Source of the DNA: Nonomuraea soli
GTDB taxonomy: Bacteria; Actinomycetota; Actinomycetes; Streptosporangiales; Streptosporangiaceae
Assembly (NCBI RefSeq): GCF_013761175.1
Contig: NZ_JACDUR010000006.1
Coordinates: 918,432 to 982,431, forward strand
Reading direction: 5' to 3'
Length of the DNA stretch: 64,000 nt
The stretch's first letter is position 1, and each line of letters starts with the position of its first letter. Positions 27,472 to 35,681 of the stretch are shown in pieces. A program made the translations under genes and the position numbers. The notes below the pieces were generated by a model. It was given only the letters and a program-made list of their open reading frames with translations, ran no database searches and was not told the origin of the DNA.

Positions 27472-28669
27472 AACGGACCGGCAGTCCCGCCAGGCCGCGC
27501 ACCACGGCGCCGCTGAGGCGCCACGACAGCTCCTCCTCCGGCACGTCGAGCTCGATGTGCGGCCGGTGGCGCAGCAGGGTCTCGAAGGCGATCTGACCCT
27601 CCAGGCGGGCCAGGGGAGCGCCCAGGCAGAAGTGCACGCCGTGGCCGAACGACAGGTGCCGGTTGTCCTCACGGGTCAGGTCGAGCCGGTCGGGCTCGGG
27701 GAAGGCCTTCGGGTCGCGGGCGGCGGCCCCCAGCGAGACGTGCACGAAAGAGCCCTTGGGCACGTGCGTGCCCGCCAGGTCCAGGTCTTCGACGGCGAAG
27801 CGGAAGGTGGCCCGCTCGACGGGGGCGTCGTAGCGCAGGAACTCCTCGACCGCCCTGGGCATCAGCTCGGGACGTTCGCGCAGCAGGGCGAGCTGGCCGG
27901 GATTGCGCAGCAGGGCCAGCATGCCGTTGCCGATGAGGTTGACCGTCGTCTCGTGACCGGCGATGAGCAGCAGCACGAGCGTCGACAACAGCTCCTGGTC
28001 GGTCAGCTCGCCCGCGGCGGCCAGGGCGCTGACCAGGTCGTCGGCGGGATCGGCGCGACGCTCGGCGATCGTGCGGGTGAAGTAGTCGCGCAGCGAGGCG
28101 TTGGCGACGGCCTGCCGCTCCTTGACCTCGTCGTCCATCGCGGGCTCCAGCAGGTCGCCCGTCCAGGTGCGGAAGTCGTCGCGGTCGGCGTCGGCGACGC
28201 CCAGCAGCTCGCAGATGACGATGATCGGCAGCGGGAAGGCGAAGGAGTCGATGAGGTCGGCCCTGCCGTCAGGGAGCGAGGCGGCCAGCTCGTCGGCGAT
28301 CTGCTGGACCCGCGGGCGCATCAGCTCGACGCGGCGCGGGGTGAAACCGTTGCCGACCGCCTTGCGCAGCCTGGTGTGGTCGGGCGGGTCGGTGCTGAGC
28401 ATGTTGCGCGCCAGCACCGGGTTGCCCGAGGTGACCACCTCGGCGAACCACGAGGGGCCGTTGGCCAGGTCCTTGGAGACCCGCGGATCGGTCAGGAGCG
28501 AGCGGCCGAGCTCGTAGTCGACGACCACGAAGGCCGAGCTGCCGGGAGGGAAGTCGACGGCGTGGACCGGGCCTCGCGCCCGGAGCCCCGCGTAGGCCCC
28601 GTAGGGGTCACGGCTGAACTCCGGGGACAGGAAGAACTCGAAAGGTAACGTCACACTCCAAGAGTGCAC
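27452..28669 (-). CDS. Cytochrome P450
   Basis: A 405-aa soluble bacterial class I P450. The I-helix oxygen motif is LLIAGHETTVNL (near residue 239), the ExxR motif is EEFLRYDAPVER (near 280), and the heme loop is FGHGVHFCLGAPLAR with Cys348. The N-terminal substrate-recognition segments resemble the CYP105/CYP107 groups. No ferredoxin or reductase gene is adjacent, and no biosynthetic cluster surrounds it, so the substrate is unknown. The first possible start, GTG 28669, begins one base after the stop codon of the upstream cyclophilin gene; GTG 28654 is the alternative. Either way it appears co-transcribed with, and coupled to, that gene. Confidence 0.93.
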   Translation of the reverse strand: MHSWSVTLPFEFFLSPEFSRDPYGAYAGLRARGPVHAVDFPPGSSAFVVVDYELGRSLLTDPRVSKDLANGPSWFAEVVTSGNPVLARNMLSTDPPDHTRLRKAVGNGFTPRRVELMRPRVQQIADELAASLPDGRADLIDSFAFPLPIIVICELLGVADADRDDFRTWTGDLLEPAMDDEVKERQAVANASLRDYFTRTIAERRADPADDLVSALAAAGELTDQELLSTLVLLLIAGHETTVNLIGNGMLALLRNPGQLALLRERPELMPRAVEEFLRYDAPVERATFRFAVEDLDLAGTHVPKGSFVHVSLGAAARDPKAFPEPDRLDLTREDNRHLSFGHGVHFCLGAPLARLEGQIAFETLLRHRPHIELDVPEEELSWRLSGAVVRGLAGLPVRFTPTPA

Positions 28670-28670
28670 G

Positions 28671-29588
28671 CTACTTCGTGACGGTGACCTTCTCGATGAC
28701 GATCGGATTCTTCGGAGCGGTCGATCCGCCGTCGCCGCCGATGTCCTGCGGGTTCTCGATGACGCCTTCCTTGAGCGCCGCGTCGATCCACTCCAGGCCC
28801 TTGGTGACCATGCCGATCGGCGTGTAGCCGGTGGGCAGAGCGCCGTTGGCGTCGTCGAGCGAGATCGCGAACTGGCTGCTGCTCATGTCCGTGCCCTCTT
28901 CCGGCTGGGTCAGGAAGACCACGCCCCGGGTGTACGGCATGGCGTCCACGGCCTCGTCGGGCACGAAGTAGCCGGCGGTGCCGGTGCCGTCGGTGGGGTT
29001 CTTGCCGTCGGCCTTGGCCGTCGGGTCGCCGCACTGCAGCAGCGCCACACCAGCCTGCTGGAGGCCGACCAGGCGGTGGCACTTGTTGCCCGCGTAGAAG
29101 TTCTTCTTGGCCAGGAAGGCCATGGAGTTGACCGAGCACGGGGTCAGCTCGGGATCCATCTCGATCTCGATGGCGCCCCGGTTGGTGGTGATCGTCAGCT
29201 TGTCGAGCGCCTTGACGTTCGCCTTCGCGGGCGGCATGCCCACGAACTTCTGCGGCACACCGGTGGTGTCCTTGGTGTACGTGCAGGACACCGGCCACGT
29301 CAGGGCCGAGGGCGACGCCGAGGGCTCGGCCGACGCCGACGGCTCGACGGGCAGCGACTGGCTCGCCTCGGGACTCATGGTGACCGGGGGCTGGACGGCG
29401 CTCGTGGTGCCGCCGCTGCTGTCGTTGGTCAGCGCGTACGCGGTCACGCCGCCACCCACGACGGCCAGCGCCACGATCGCACCGATGACGGCGTTGCGCT
29501 TGCCGTTGCCCTTGGCCGCGGCCTCACGCTGCTGCTGCCGTTCCTTGTGCTCCTGCGCCAGCTGGCTCTGGCGGTCCTCGCCGCTCAC
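28671..29588 (-). CDS. Membrane-anchored cyclophilin-type peptidyl-prolyl isomerase (second copy)
   Basis: A 305-aa paralogue of the 18669-19538 protein: charged cytoplasmic N-terminus (GEDRQSQLAQEHKERQQQREA), one transmembrane segment at about 34-54 (VIGAIVALAVVGGGVTAYAL), a Ser/Pro/Ala linker, and a cyclophilin domain (about 125-300; GAIEIEMDPELTPCSVNSMA, KCHRL, SSSQFAISLDDANG, YTPIGMVTKGLEWID). The four cysteines match the first copy (SCTY, TPCS, KCHR, LQCG). The QFF core is QFA here, and the domain lacks the FRM segment, so activity may be weaker. GTG 29588 has GGAGGA 6 nt upstream. The P450 gene follows immediately. Confidence 0.92.
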   Translation of the reverse strand: MSGEDRQSQLAQEHKERQQQREAAAKGNGKRNAVIGAIVALAVVGGGVTAYALTNDSSGGTTSAVQPPVTMSPEASQSLPVEPSASAEPSASPSALTWPVSCTYTKDTTGVPQKFVGMPPAKANVKALDKLTITTNRGAIEIEMDPELTPCSVNSMAFLAKKNFYAGNKCHRLVGLQQAGVALLQCGDPTAKADGKNPTDGTGTAGYFVPDEAVDAMPYTRGVVFLTQPEEGTDMSSSQFAISLDDANGALPTGYTPIGMVTKGLEWIDAALKEGVIENPQDIGGDGGSTAPKNPIVIEKVTVTK

Positions 29589-29677
29589 CGCATTCCTCCA
29601 GGTTTGCCAAGAGATGACCCAAACAACTCCGCGAATGCTACCGGTAGTTGATATGTGCTGGACGTAAGTGACGGAAT

Positions 29678-29728
29678 GTAAACACTGTGACGGGAACCGG
29701 ACCGCGACGGCATCCGTAAACACAGTGA
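29678..29728. promoter_or_regulatory. 13-bp direct repeat before the DUF2231 gene
   Basis: GTAAACACTGTGA (29678-29690) and GTAAACACAGTGA (29716-29728) differ at one base and are spaced 38 bp start to start, putting both on nearly the same face of the helix. Each contains the small palindrome CAC-W-GTG. They lie in the gap between the divergent second cyclophilin and DUF2231 genes and look like tandem operator sites. The binding protein is unknown. Confidence 0.65.
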
Positions 29729-29743
29729 GAACGGAGTGTGCCC

Positions 29744-30190
29744 ATGTTCGACGAGATCCTCGGTCTGCCCGCCCACCCGCTGATCATCCACGCAGCGGTC
29801 GTCTTCACCCCCCTGCTCGCCCTCATGGGCGTGGTCTACGCCGTACTGCCTCGTTTCCAGCCCGCCACCGGCTGGGCGGTGGTGGCGCTGGCGGTGCTGG
29901 CGCCCGGCGCCGTCTTCGCCGCCCGGCAGAGCGGGCTGGCGCTCAAGCAGGCCCGGTTCGAGAGCGTCCAGGGCGACCTGGCGACCAAGATCGCGGCCCA
30001 CGAGAGCTTCGCCAACCCCCTGCTGTACTCCACGATCGGGTTGGCCGTCTCGGCGCTGGCCATGGTCTTCGTGCCCAAGGGGGTGCCGAAGACCATCCTG
30101 TCCGTGACGACGGTCGTGCTGGCCGCCGTGGCCGGTTACTACGTGTTCCGGGCGGGTGACTCGGGGGCGCAGGCCGTCTGGGGCCTGTAG
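29744..30190 (+). CDS. DUF2231-type membrane protein
   Basis: A 148-aa integral membrane protein with four hydrophobic segments (HPLIIHAAVVFTPLLALMGV near 10-30, WAVVALAVLAPGAVFAA near 42-58, LLYSTIGLAVSALAMVFVP near 90-108, ILSVTTVVLAAVAGYYVF near 113-133). It starts with the DUF2231 hallmark GLPAHPLIIHAAVVFTPL, including the two histidines that may bind heme or metal. ATG 29744 follows GGAG (29733-29736). It is preceded by a 13-bp direct repeat, so it is likely regulated. Function is not established. Confidence 0.85.
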   Translation: MFDEILGLPAHPLIIHAAVVFTPLLALMGVVYAVLPRFQPATGWAVVALAVLAPGAVFAARQSGLALKQARFESVQGDLATKIAAHESFANPLLYSTIGLAVSALAMVFVPKGVPKTILSVTTVVLAAVAGYYVFRAGDSGAQAVWGL

Positions 30191-30199
30191 TCTCCGCTT

Positions 30200-31501
30200 G
30201 TGGATAGTCTGTTCGATTCGGCGGCTGAGGAGGCCACTCCGCAGCCGCTGGCGGTGCGCATGCGGCCCCGCTCCCTCGACGAGGTGATGGGCCAGCGCCA
30301 CCTGCTCGGTCCCGGCACCCCGCTGCGCAGGCTGGTCGAGAGCGAGGCGCCGATGTCGCTGTTCCTGTGGGGACCGCCCGGCACCGGCAAGACCACCCTC
30401 GCCTACGTCGTCGCCGGGGTGACCAAGCGCCGCTTCGTGGAGATCTCGGCCGTCTCGGCGGGCGTCAAGGACGTACGAGCGGCCATCGAGAACGCCCGCC
30501 GCGAGCTGGGCATGTCCGGCCGCCAGACGGTGCTGTTCGTCGACGAGGTGCACCGCTTCAACAAGGCCCAGCAGGACGCCCTGCTGCCCGCCGTCGAGAA
30601 CCGCTGGGTCACCTTCATCGGCGCCACCACCGAGAACCCCTTCTTCTCGGTCATCTCGCCGCTGCTGTCGCGCTCGCTCCTGCTGACCCTCGAGTCGCTG
30701 TCCGACGACGACATCAGAGGCGTGCTGAAGCGCGCGGTCACCGACGAGCGCGGCCTCGGCGGCCGCGCCACCCTGTCCGACGACGCCCTCGAGCATCTCG
30801 TACGGCTCGCGGGCGGCGACGCCCGCCGCTCGCTCACCTACCTCGAGGCCGCCGCCCTCCTGGCCGACGAGATCACCGTCGAGGTCGTCGAGAAGGCCGT
30901 CGACAAGGCGGCCGTGCGCTACGACCGCCAGGGCGACCAGCACTACGACGTCATCAGCGCCTTCATCAAGTCGATGCGCGGCTCCGACGCCGACGCCGCG
31001 CTCCACTACCTGGCCCGCATGATCGAGGCCGGCGAGGACCCCCGCTTCATCGCGCGCCGCGTCGTCATCTTCGCCTCCGAGGACGTCGGCCTGGCCGACC
31101 CCACCTGCCTCCAGACCGCCGTGGCCGCGGCCCAGGCCGTCCAGCTCATCGGCCTGCCCGAGGCGGGCATCAACCTGGCCCACGCGGTCATCCACTGCGC
31201 CACCGCGCCCAAGTCCAACGCCGTCGTCAAGGCCATCGGGGCCGCCCAGTCCGACGTGCGCAAGGGCCTCATCGGCCAGGTGCCCGGCCACCTGCGCGAC
31301 GCGCACTATCCGGGCGCCGCCAAACTCGGCCACGGCGAGGGCTACAAGTATCCCCACGACTTCGACCACGGCCTCGTCCGGCAGGACTACGCGCCCGCCG
31401 AACTGCTCGACCGGCGCTACTACGAGCCGACCACCCACGGGGCCGAGAAACCGATCGCCGAGCGCTGGGCCAGGATCCGCGCCTTCCTGAGGGGCGAATG
31501 A
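30200..31501 (+). CDS. rarA: Replication-associated recombination protein A (RarA/MgsA)
   Basis: A 433-aa clamp-loader-like AAA+ ATPase acting at stalled or gapped forks. Walker A is WGPPGTGKTTLAYVVA (near residue 60), Walker B VLFVDEVHRFNKAQQDALLP (near 112), sensor 1 FIGATTENPFF (near 140), the Arg finger region LLSRSLLLTLE, and the C-terminal tetramerisation domain (about 240-425, YDVISAFIKSMRGSDADAAL and FIARRVVIFASEDVG). GTG 30200 is the start; no strong Shine-Dalgarno is visible 9 bp after the upstream gene. It overlaps the VOC protein gene by 4 bp. Confidence 0.95.
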   Translation: MDSLFDSAAEEATPQPLAVRMRPRSLDEVMGQRHLLGPGTPLRRLVESEAPMSLFLWGPPGTGKTTLAYVVAGVTKRRFVEISAVSAGVKDVRAAIENARRELGMSGRQTVLFVDEVHRFNKAQQDALLPAVENRWVTFIGATTENPFFSVISPLLSRSLLLTLESLSDDDIRGVLKRAVTDERGLGGRATLSDDALEHLVRLAGGDARRSLTYLEAAALLADEITVEVVEKAVDKAAVRYDRQGDQHYDVISAFIKSMRGSDADAALHYLARMIEAGEDPRFIARRVVIFASEDVGLADPTCLQTAVAAAQAVQLIGLPEAGINLAHAVIHCATAPKSNAVVKAIGAAQSDVRKGLIGQVPGHLRDAHYPGAAKLGHGEGYKYPHDFDHGLVRQDYAPAELLDRRYYEPTTHGAEKPIAERWARIRAFLRGE

Positions 31502-31887
31502 TGCTGCACCACGTCGAGATCTGGGTCCCGTCGCTCGACGCGAGCTGGGAATGGCTGCTCACGCGCCTGGGCTACACCGAGTACCAGCGCTTCGAGGGCG
31601 GCGTGTCCTACCTGCACGGCGACACCTACCTCGTCTTCGAGACCTCGCCCGCCATGACCCGCGAGCCGTACGACCGCATGCGGCCGGGCCTCAACCACCT
31701 GGCCTTCCACTGCGACGACGCCGAGGTGCTCGCCGAGGAGGCGCTCGGGCACGGCTGGCGGCTCATGTTCGCCGACCGTCACCCCTACGCGGGAGGTCCT
31801 GACTATCACGCGGCGTATTTGGAGAACGACGCGGGATTCGAAGTGGAACTCGTGAGCAGGCGACGCGATAGGGTCGTGAACTCCTAG
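31498..31887 (+). CDS. VOC-family (glyoxalase/bleomycin-resistance-like) protein
   Basis: A 129-aa protein with the vicinal-oxygen-chelate fold: an N-terminal metal-ligand His in LHHVEIWVPSLDASWEWLLTR, a second in NHLAFHCDDAEVLAEEA (near residue 65), and a C-terminal Glu in YLENDAGFEVELV. A single fold module, so it would dimerise. The enzymatic substrate cannot be inferred. The ATGATG at 31498-31503 overlaps the rarA stop, with GAGGGG upstream. Confidence 0.85.
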   Translation: MMLHHVEIWVPSLDASWEWLLTRLGYTEYQRFEGGVSYLHGDTYLVFETSPAMTREPYDRMRPGLNHLAFHCDDAEVLAEEALGHGWRLMFADRHPYAGGPDYHAAYLENDAGFEVELVSRRRDRVVNS

Positions 31888-31911
31888 CCGCCTACAGGGA
31901 CGGATGCGCTG

Positions 31912-32277
31912 ATGCTTACCGCCGGAGAGGTCGCCGGCCTGGTCGTCGCCGTGTTCTGGGCTGTCCTGGTCTGCTTCCTTGCCATGGTGCTCGTCAAGCT
32001 CGCCCGGCTGCTCACCAGGACGACCAAGATGGTCTCCGACCTGAGCGACCGGGTCATGCCGCTACTCGACGACGCCTCTGTCACGGTCAACGAGACCAAC
32101 CGCCAGCTGGCCGCCGTCGAGGCGATCACCAAGGACGTCAAGCAGGTCAGCGGCCAGGCCGCCAAGCTGAGCCTGATCATGCAGACCTTCCTCGTCGGGC
32201 CGCTGGTCAAGCTCTCGGCCCTGCTCCACGGCATCTCGGCCGCGCTGAAGGGCCGGAAGGCGATCACCAGGCGATGA
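31912..32277 (+). CDS. DUF948-domain membrane-associated protein
   Basis: A 121-aa protein with one N-terminal transmembrane helix (about 7-28, VAGLVVAVFWAVLVCFLAMVL) followed by an amphipathic coiled-coil-like region (LTRTTKMVSDLSDRVMPLLDD, VNETNRQLAAVEAITKDVKQV). It is the small protein regularly found upstream of alaS in actinomycetes. Role unknown, perhaps an envelope-associated scaffold. ATG 31912. It overlaps the next gene by 4 bp. Confidence 0.85.
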   Translation: MLTAGEVAGLVVAVFWAVLVCFLAMVLVKLARLLTRTTKMVSDLSDRVMPLLDDASVTVNETNRQLAAVEAITKDVKQVSGQAAKLSLIMQTFLVGPLVKLSALLHGISAALKGRKAITRR

Positions 32278-32489
32278 TCCGCAGACTCTTCTACATGTCA
32301 CTGGGCGCGGGCCTGGCGATCTGGGTGATGCGCAGGCTCCAGGCCCTGCACCCCCAGCACGTCGCCCGCCGCACGGCCGATCGTGCCGCGAGCATGGCCG
32401 GCCAGGTGAGAGACTTGACCGCGTACGCGCTCGACGAAGCCGCCGTGCGCGAGACCGAACTTCGGGCCCAGCTCAAGCTCGAAGACTGA
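32274..32489 (+). CDS. Small membrane protein upstream of alaS (DUF6167-like)
   Basis: A 71-aa protein, N-terminal hydrophobic helix (RRLFYMSLGAGLAIWVMRRL) and a charged C-terminal helix (LTAYALDEAAVRETELRAQLK). It is translated from an ATGA overlap with the DUF948 gene and sits 26 bp before alaS. The pair is conserved in actinobacteria, but no function is known. Confidence 0.8.
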   Translation: MIRRLFYMSLGAGLAIWVMRRLQALHPQHVARRTADRAASMAGQVRDLTAYALDEAAVRETELRAQLKLED

Positions 32490-32515
32490 CCCACTACGAA
32501 AAGGATGGCCGAATC

Positions 32516-35185
32516 ATGGAGTCGGCAGAAATCGCACGCCGCTTCCTGCGCTTCTTCGAGGAGCGTGGGCACAAGATCGTGCCCTCGGCCAGCCTGATCG
32601 CCGAAGACCCGACGCTGCTGCTGGTGAACGCGGGCATGGTCCCGTTCAAGCCGTACTTCCTGGGGCAGCGCACGCCTCCGGCGTCCCGGCTGGCCAGCGT
32701 GCAGAAGTGTGTGCGCACCGGTGACATCGAGGAGGTCGGCAAGACCACCCGCCACGGCACCTTCTTCCAGATGCTCGGCAACTTCTCCATCGGCGACTAC
32801 TTCAAGGAGCAGGCGATCCCCTTCGCCTGGGAGCTCCTGACGAGGTCCGAGTCCGACGGCGGCTTCGGCTTCCCCGAGGAGAAGCTCTGGGTCACCGTCT
32901 TCGAGAACGACGACGAGGCCATCGAGATCTGGCGCAAGGTCGGCGTGCCCTCCGAGCGCATCCAGCGCCGCGGCCTGGCCGACAACTACTGGCACATGGG
33001 CGTGCCGGGCCCCGGCGGCCCCTGCTCGGAGATCTACTACGACCGTGGCCCCGAGCACGGACGCGACGGCGGACCGGTGGCCGACGAGGACCGCTACCTC
33101 GAGGTCTGGAACAACGTCTTCATGCAGTACTCCCTGTCGGCCGTCCGCTCCAAGGTCGACTTCGACGTCGAGGGCGAGCTCCCGGCGAAGAACATCGACA
33201 CCGGCATGGGCCTCGAGCGCATGGCGACGATCCTGCAGGGCGTCGACAACCTCTACGAGATCGACACCACCTTCAAGGTCCTCGACCGCGCCGCCGAGCT
33301 CACCAAGACGCGCTACGGCCGTGACCAGCGCGCCGACACCAGCCTGCGCGTCATCGCCGACCACGTGCGCACCGGCACCATGCTGGTCGCCGACGGCGTC
33401 GCCCCCTCCAACGAGGGCCGCGGCTACGTCCTGCGCCGCATCCTGCGCCGCTCCATCCGCAACCTGCGCCTGCTCGGCTCGGGCGAGGAGCGCTACATGC
33501 ACGACCTCACCGCCACCACCATCGCGGCGATGGGCGACATCTACCCCGAGCTGAAGACCGACGCCCCGCAGATCCACGCGGTCATCGACGCGGAGGAGGC
33601 CTCCTTCCTCGGCACCCTGCGCACCGGGACCGCCATCTTCGACGTCGCCGTCGAGGAGACCAAGCGCAAGTCCGGCACGATCCTGTCCGGAGACCAGGCC
33701 TTCCAGCTCCACGACACCTACGGCTTCCCCATCGACCTCACCCTGGAGATGGCCGCCGAGCAGGGGCTGAAGGTCGACGAAGAGGGCTTCCGCCGGCTCA
33801 TGAAGGAGCAGCGCGAGCGCGCCAAGGCCGACGCCAAGGCCAAGAAGACCGGCAACGCCGACGTCTCGGTCTTCGGCCAGCTCCTGGAGAAGGCCGGCAA
33901 GGTCGACTTCCTCGGCTACGACACCACGACCGCCGAGTCCTCGGTCATCGGCATCCTCGTCGACGGCGCCGCCGTGCCGGTCGCCGACGCGGGCGCCTCC
34001 GTCGAGATCGTGCTGGGCCGCACCCCCTTCTACGCCGAGGGCGGCGGCCAGCTCGCCGACCAGGGCGTGATCCGTACGGCAGGCGGCGTCGTCGAGGTCG
34101 TCGACGTGCAGTCGCCGCTGTCCGGGCTGGTCGTGCACCGCGGCAAGGTCGCCAGCGGCTCGATCAAGCTCGGCGACGAGGTCCAGGCCGAGGTCGACGT
34201 CGAGCGCCGCCGCGCGATCTCCCGCAGCCACAGCGCCACCCACATGGTCCACCGCGCGTTCAAGAACTACCTGGGCGAGAGCGCCGCGCAGGCCGGCTCG
34301 GAGAACTCTCCCGGCCGCTTCCGCTTCGACTTCACCTCCGCGGGCGCCGTCTCGCCGTCGGTGCTGCGCGACGCCGAAGACGAGGTCAACGCCATCCTCA
34401 TCAACGACCTGCAGGTCAACGCCTTCTACACCTCCCAGTCGGAGGCGCGGGCGATGGGCGCGCTGGCCATGTTCGGCGAGAAGTACGGCGACGAGGTCCG
34501 CGTCGTCGAGATCGGCGACTACTCCCGCGAACTGTGCGGCGGCACCCACGTGCACAGCTCCGGCCAGCTCGGCCTCGTCAAGATCCTCGGCGAGCAGTCG
34601 GTCGGCGCCGGCGTGCGCCGCGTCGAAGCCCTCGTCGGCATCGACGCCTTCCGCTTCCTGGCCAAGGAGTCGGTGCTGGTCGCCCAGCTCACCGAGCAGC
34701 TCAAGGCCCGCCGCGAGGAGCTGCCCGAGCGCATCGAGGGCATCGTCACCCGCCTGCGCAACGCCGAGAAGGACCTGGAGAAGCTGCGCTCCTCCCAGGT
34801 GCTCGCCATCGCGGGTGAGCTGGCCGCCTCCGCCCGCGACCTCGGCGGCGTCTCCGTCGTCACCCACCGCGCGCCTGATGGCACCAGCCCCGACGACCTG
34901 CGTAAGCTCGCGCTTGATGTGCGCGGCAGGTTCCCGGCCGACCGCGCGGCGGTCGTCGTGATCGCCGGAGCCCCCAGCGACAGGCCGGTCGTGGTTGCCG
35001 CGGTCAACGAGGCGGGACGCACACGCGGGCTCAAGGCTGGGCAGCTGGTCGGCGTCGCCGCCAAGGCACTGGGGGGTGGCGGTGGCGGCAAGGACGACGT
35101 CGCGCAGGGCGGGGGGACTCGGGTCGAGTCCATTGACGACGCTCTGCGACAGGTGGGCGAGACCATCGCAGGACAGCTCGGCTGA
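32516..35185 (+). CDS. alaS: Alanine-tRNA ligase
   Basis: The 889-aa product has the aminoacylation domain (RRFLRFFEERGHKIVPSASL, KTTRHGTFFQMLGNFSIGDY, PGPGGPCSEIYYD), the tRNA-recognition middle region, the editing domain with zinc ligands in SHSATHMVHRAF (HxxxH, near residue 572) and CGGTHVHSSGQ (CxxxH, near 672), and the C-terminal dimerisation/C-Ala domain. Length is normal for the family. ATG 32516 follows AAAGGATGG. It heads the run alaS-ruvX-mltG-mltG-aroE. Confidence 0.97.
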   Translation: MESAEIARRFLRFFEERGHKIVPSASLIAEDPTLLLVNAGMVPFKPYFLGQRTPPASRLASVQKCVRTGDIEEVGKTTRHGTFFQMLGNFSIGDYFKEQAIPFAWELLTRSESDGGFGFPEEKLWVTVFENDDEAIEIWRKVGVPSERIQRRGLADNYWHMGVPGPGGPCSEIYYDRGPEHGRDGGPVADEDRYLEVWNNVFMQYSLSAVRSKVDFDVEGELPAKNIDTGMGLERMATILQGVDNLYEIDTTFKVLDRAAELTKTRYGRDQRADTSLRVIADHVRTGTMLVADGVAPSNEGRGYVLRRILRRSIRNLRLLGSGEERYMHDLTATTIAAMGDIYPELKTDAPQIHAVIDAEEASFLGTLRTGTAIFDVAVEETKRKSGTILSGDQAFQLHDTYGFPIDLTLEMAAEQGLKVDEEGFRRLMKEQRERAKADAKAKKTGNADVSVFGQLLEKAGKVDFLGYDTTTAESSVIGILVDGAAVPVADAGASVEIVLGRTPFYAEGGGQLADQGVIRTAGGVVEVVDVQSPLSGLVVHRGKVASGSIKLGDEVQAEVDVERRRAISRSHSATHMVHRAFKNYLGESAAQAGSENSPGRFRFDFTSAGAVSPSVLRDAEDEVNAILINDLQVNAFYTSQSEARAMGALAMFGEKYGDEVRVVEIGDYSRELCGGTHVHSSGQLGLVKILGEQSVGAGVRRVEALVGIDAFRFLAKESVLVAQLTEQLKARREELPERIEGIVTRLRNAEKDLEKLRSSQVLAIAGELAASARDLGGVSVVTHRAPDGTSPDDLRKLALDVRGRFPADRAAVVVIAGAPSDRPVVVAAVNEAGRTRGLKAGQLVGVAAKALGGGGGGKDDVAQGGGTRVESIDDALRQVGETIAGQLG

Positions 35186-35195
35186 GCCTGCGGAG

Positions 35196-35681
35196 ATGCG
35201 TCAAGGCACCAGGCTCGGCGTCGACGTCGGGTCGGTCCGCGTCGGGGTGGCGCGCAGCGATCCTTCCGGACTGCTGGCCACCCCGGTCGAGACCGTCAAA
35301 CGCGGGCGAGGCGACCTCGACCGGCTCGCCGCCCTCGCCGACGAACTGTCGGCCGTCGAGGTCGTCGTAGGGCTGCCCACGTCCCTGTCGGGGCGCGAGG
35401 GGCAGGCCGCCACGCTCGCGCGCGAGTTCGCCACCGCGCTGGCGGCGCGGCTGGCACCCGTCCCCGTCCGGCTCTTCGACGAGCGCATGAGCACCGTCGC
35501 GGCGGCCGCGGGCCTGCGGGCCAGCGGGCGCAAGGCGAAGAACCAGCGGGCGGTCATCGACCAGGCGGCCGCGGTCGTCATCCTGCAGGACGCGCTCGAT
35601 CGGGAGCGCGCGACCGGTCAACCACCAGGCAAACCCGTCGATCCGCCCTCCGGGGCGGACGGCGGTGCCCCCGGTGTCTGA
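35196..35681 (+). CDS. ruvX: Putative pre-16S rRNA nuclease YqgF/RuvX
   Basis: A 161-aa RNase H-fold nuclease thought to finish the 5' end of 16S rRNA. It shows the N-terminal Asp motif (LGVDVGSVRVGVARSDPSG), VVVGLPTSLSGREG with the usual KxMDG-like loop reduced, VRLFDERMSTVAA (Glu/Arg) and the last Asp in AVIDQAAAVVILQDAL. ATG 35196 has GGAG immediately ahead, so an unusually short spacing. The C-terminal 20 residues are disordered and overlap the start of the first mltG gene by 17 bp. Confidence 0.9.
   Translation: MRQGTRLGVDVGSVRVGVARSDPSGLLATPVETVKRGRGDLDRLAALADELSAVEVVVGLPTSLSGREGQAATLAREFATALAARLAPVPVRLFDERMSTVAAAAGLRASGRKAKNQRAVIDQAAAVVILQDALDRERATGQPPGKPVDPPSGADGGAPGV

Noticed and set aside
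27452..28669. P450 as part of a secondary-metabolite cluster
   Set aside because: No polyketide, peptide, terpene or tailoring genes lie within reach; the surroundings are core genes.
32291..34867. 858-codon minus-strand frame opposite alaS
   Set aside because: Leu/Val/Asp/Gly-rich shadow of alaS with no motif.
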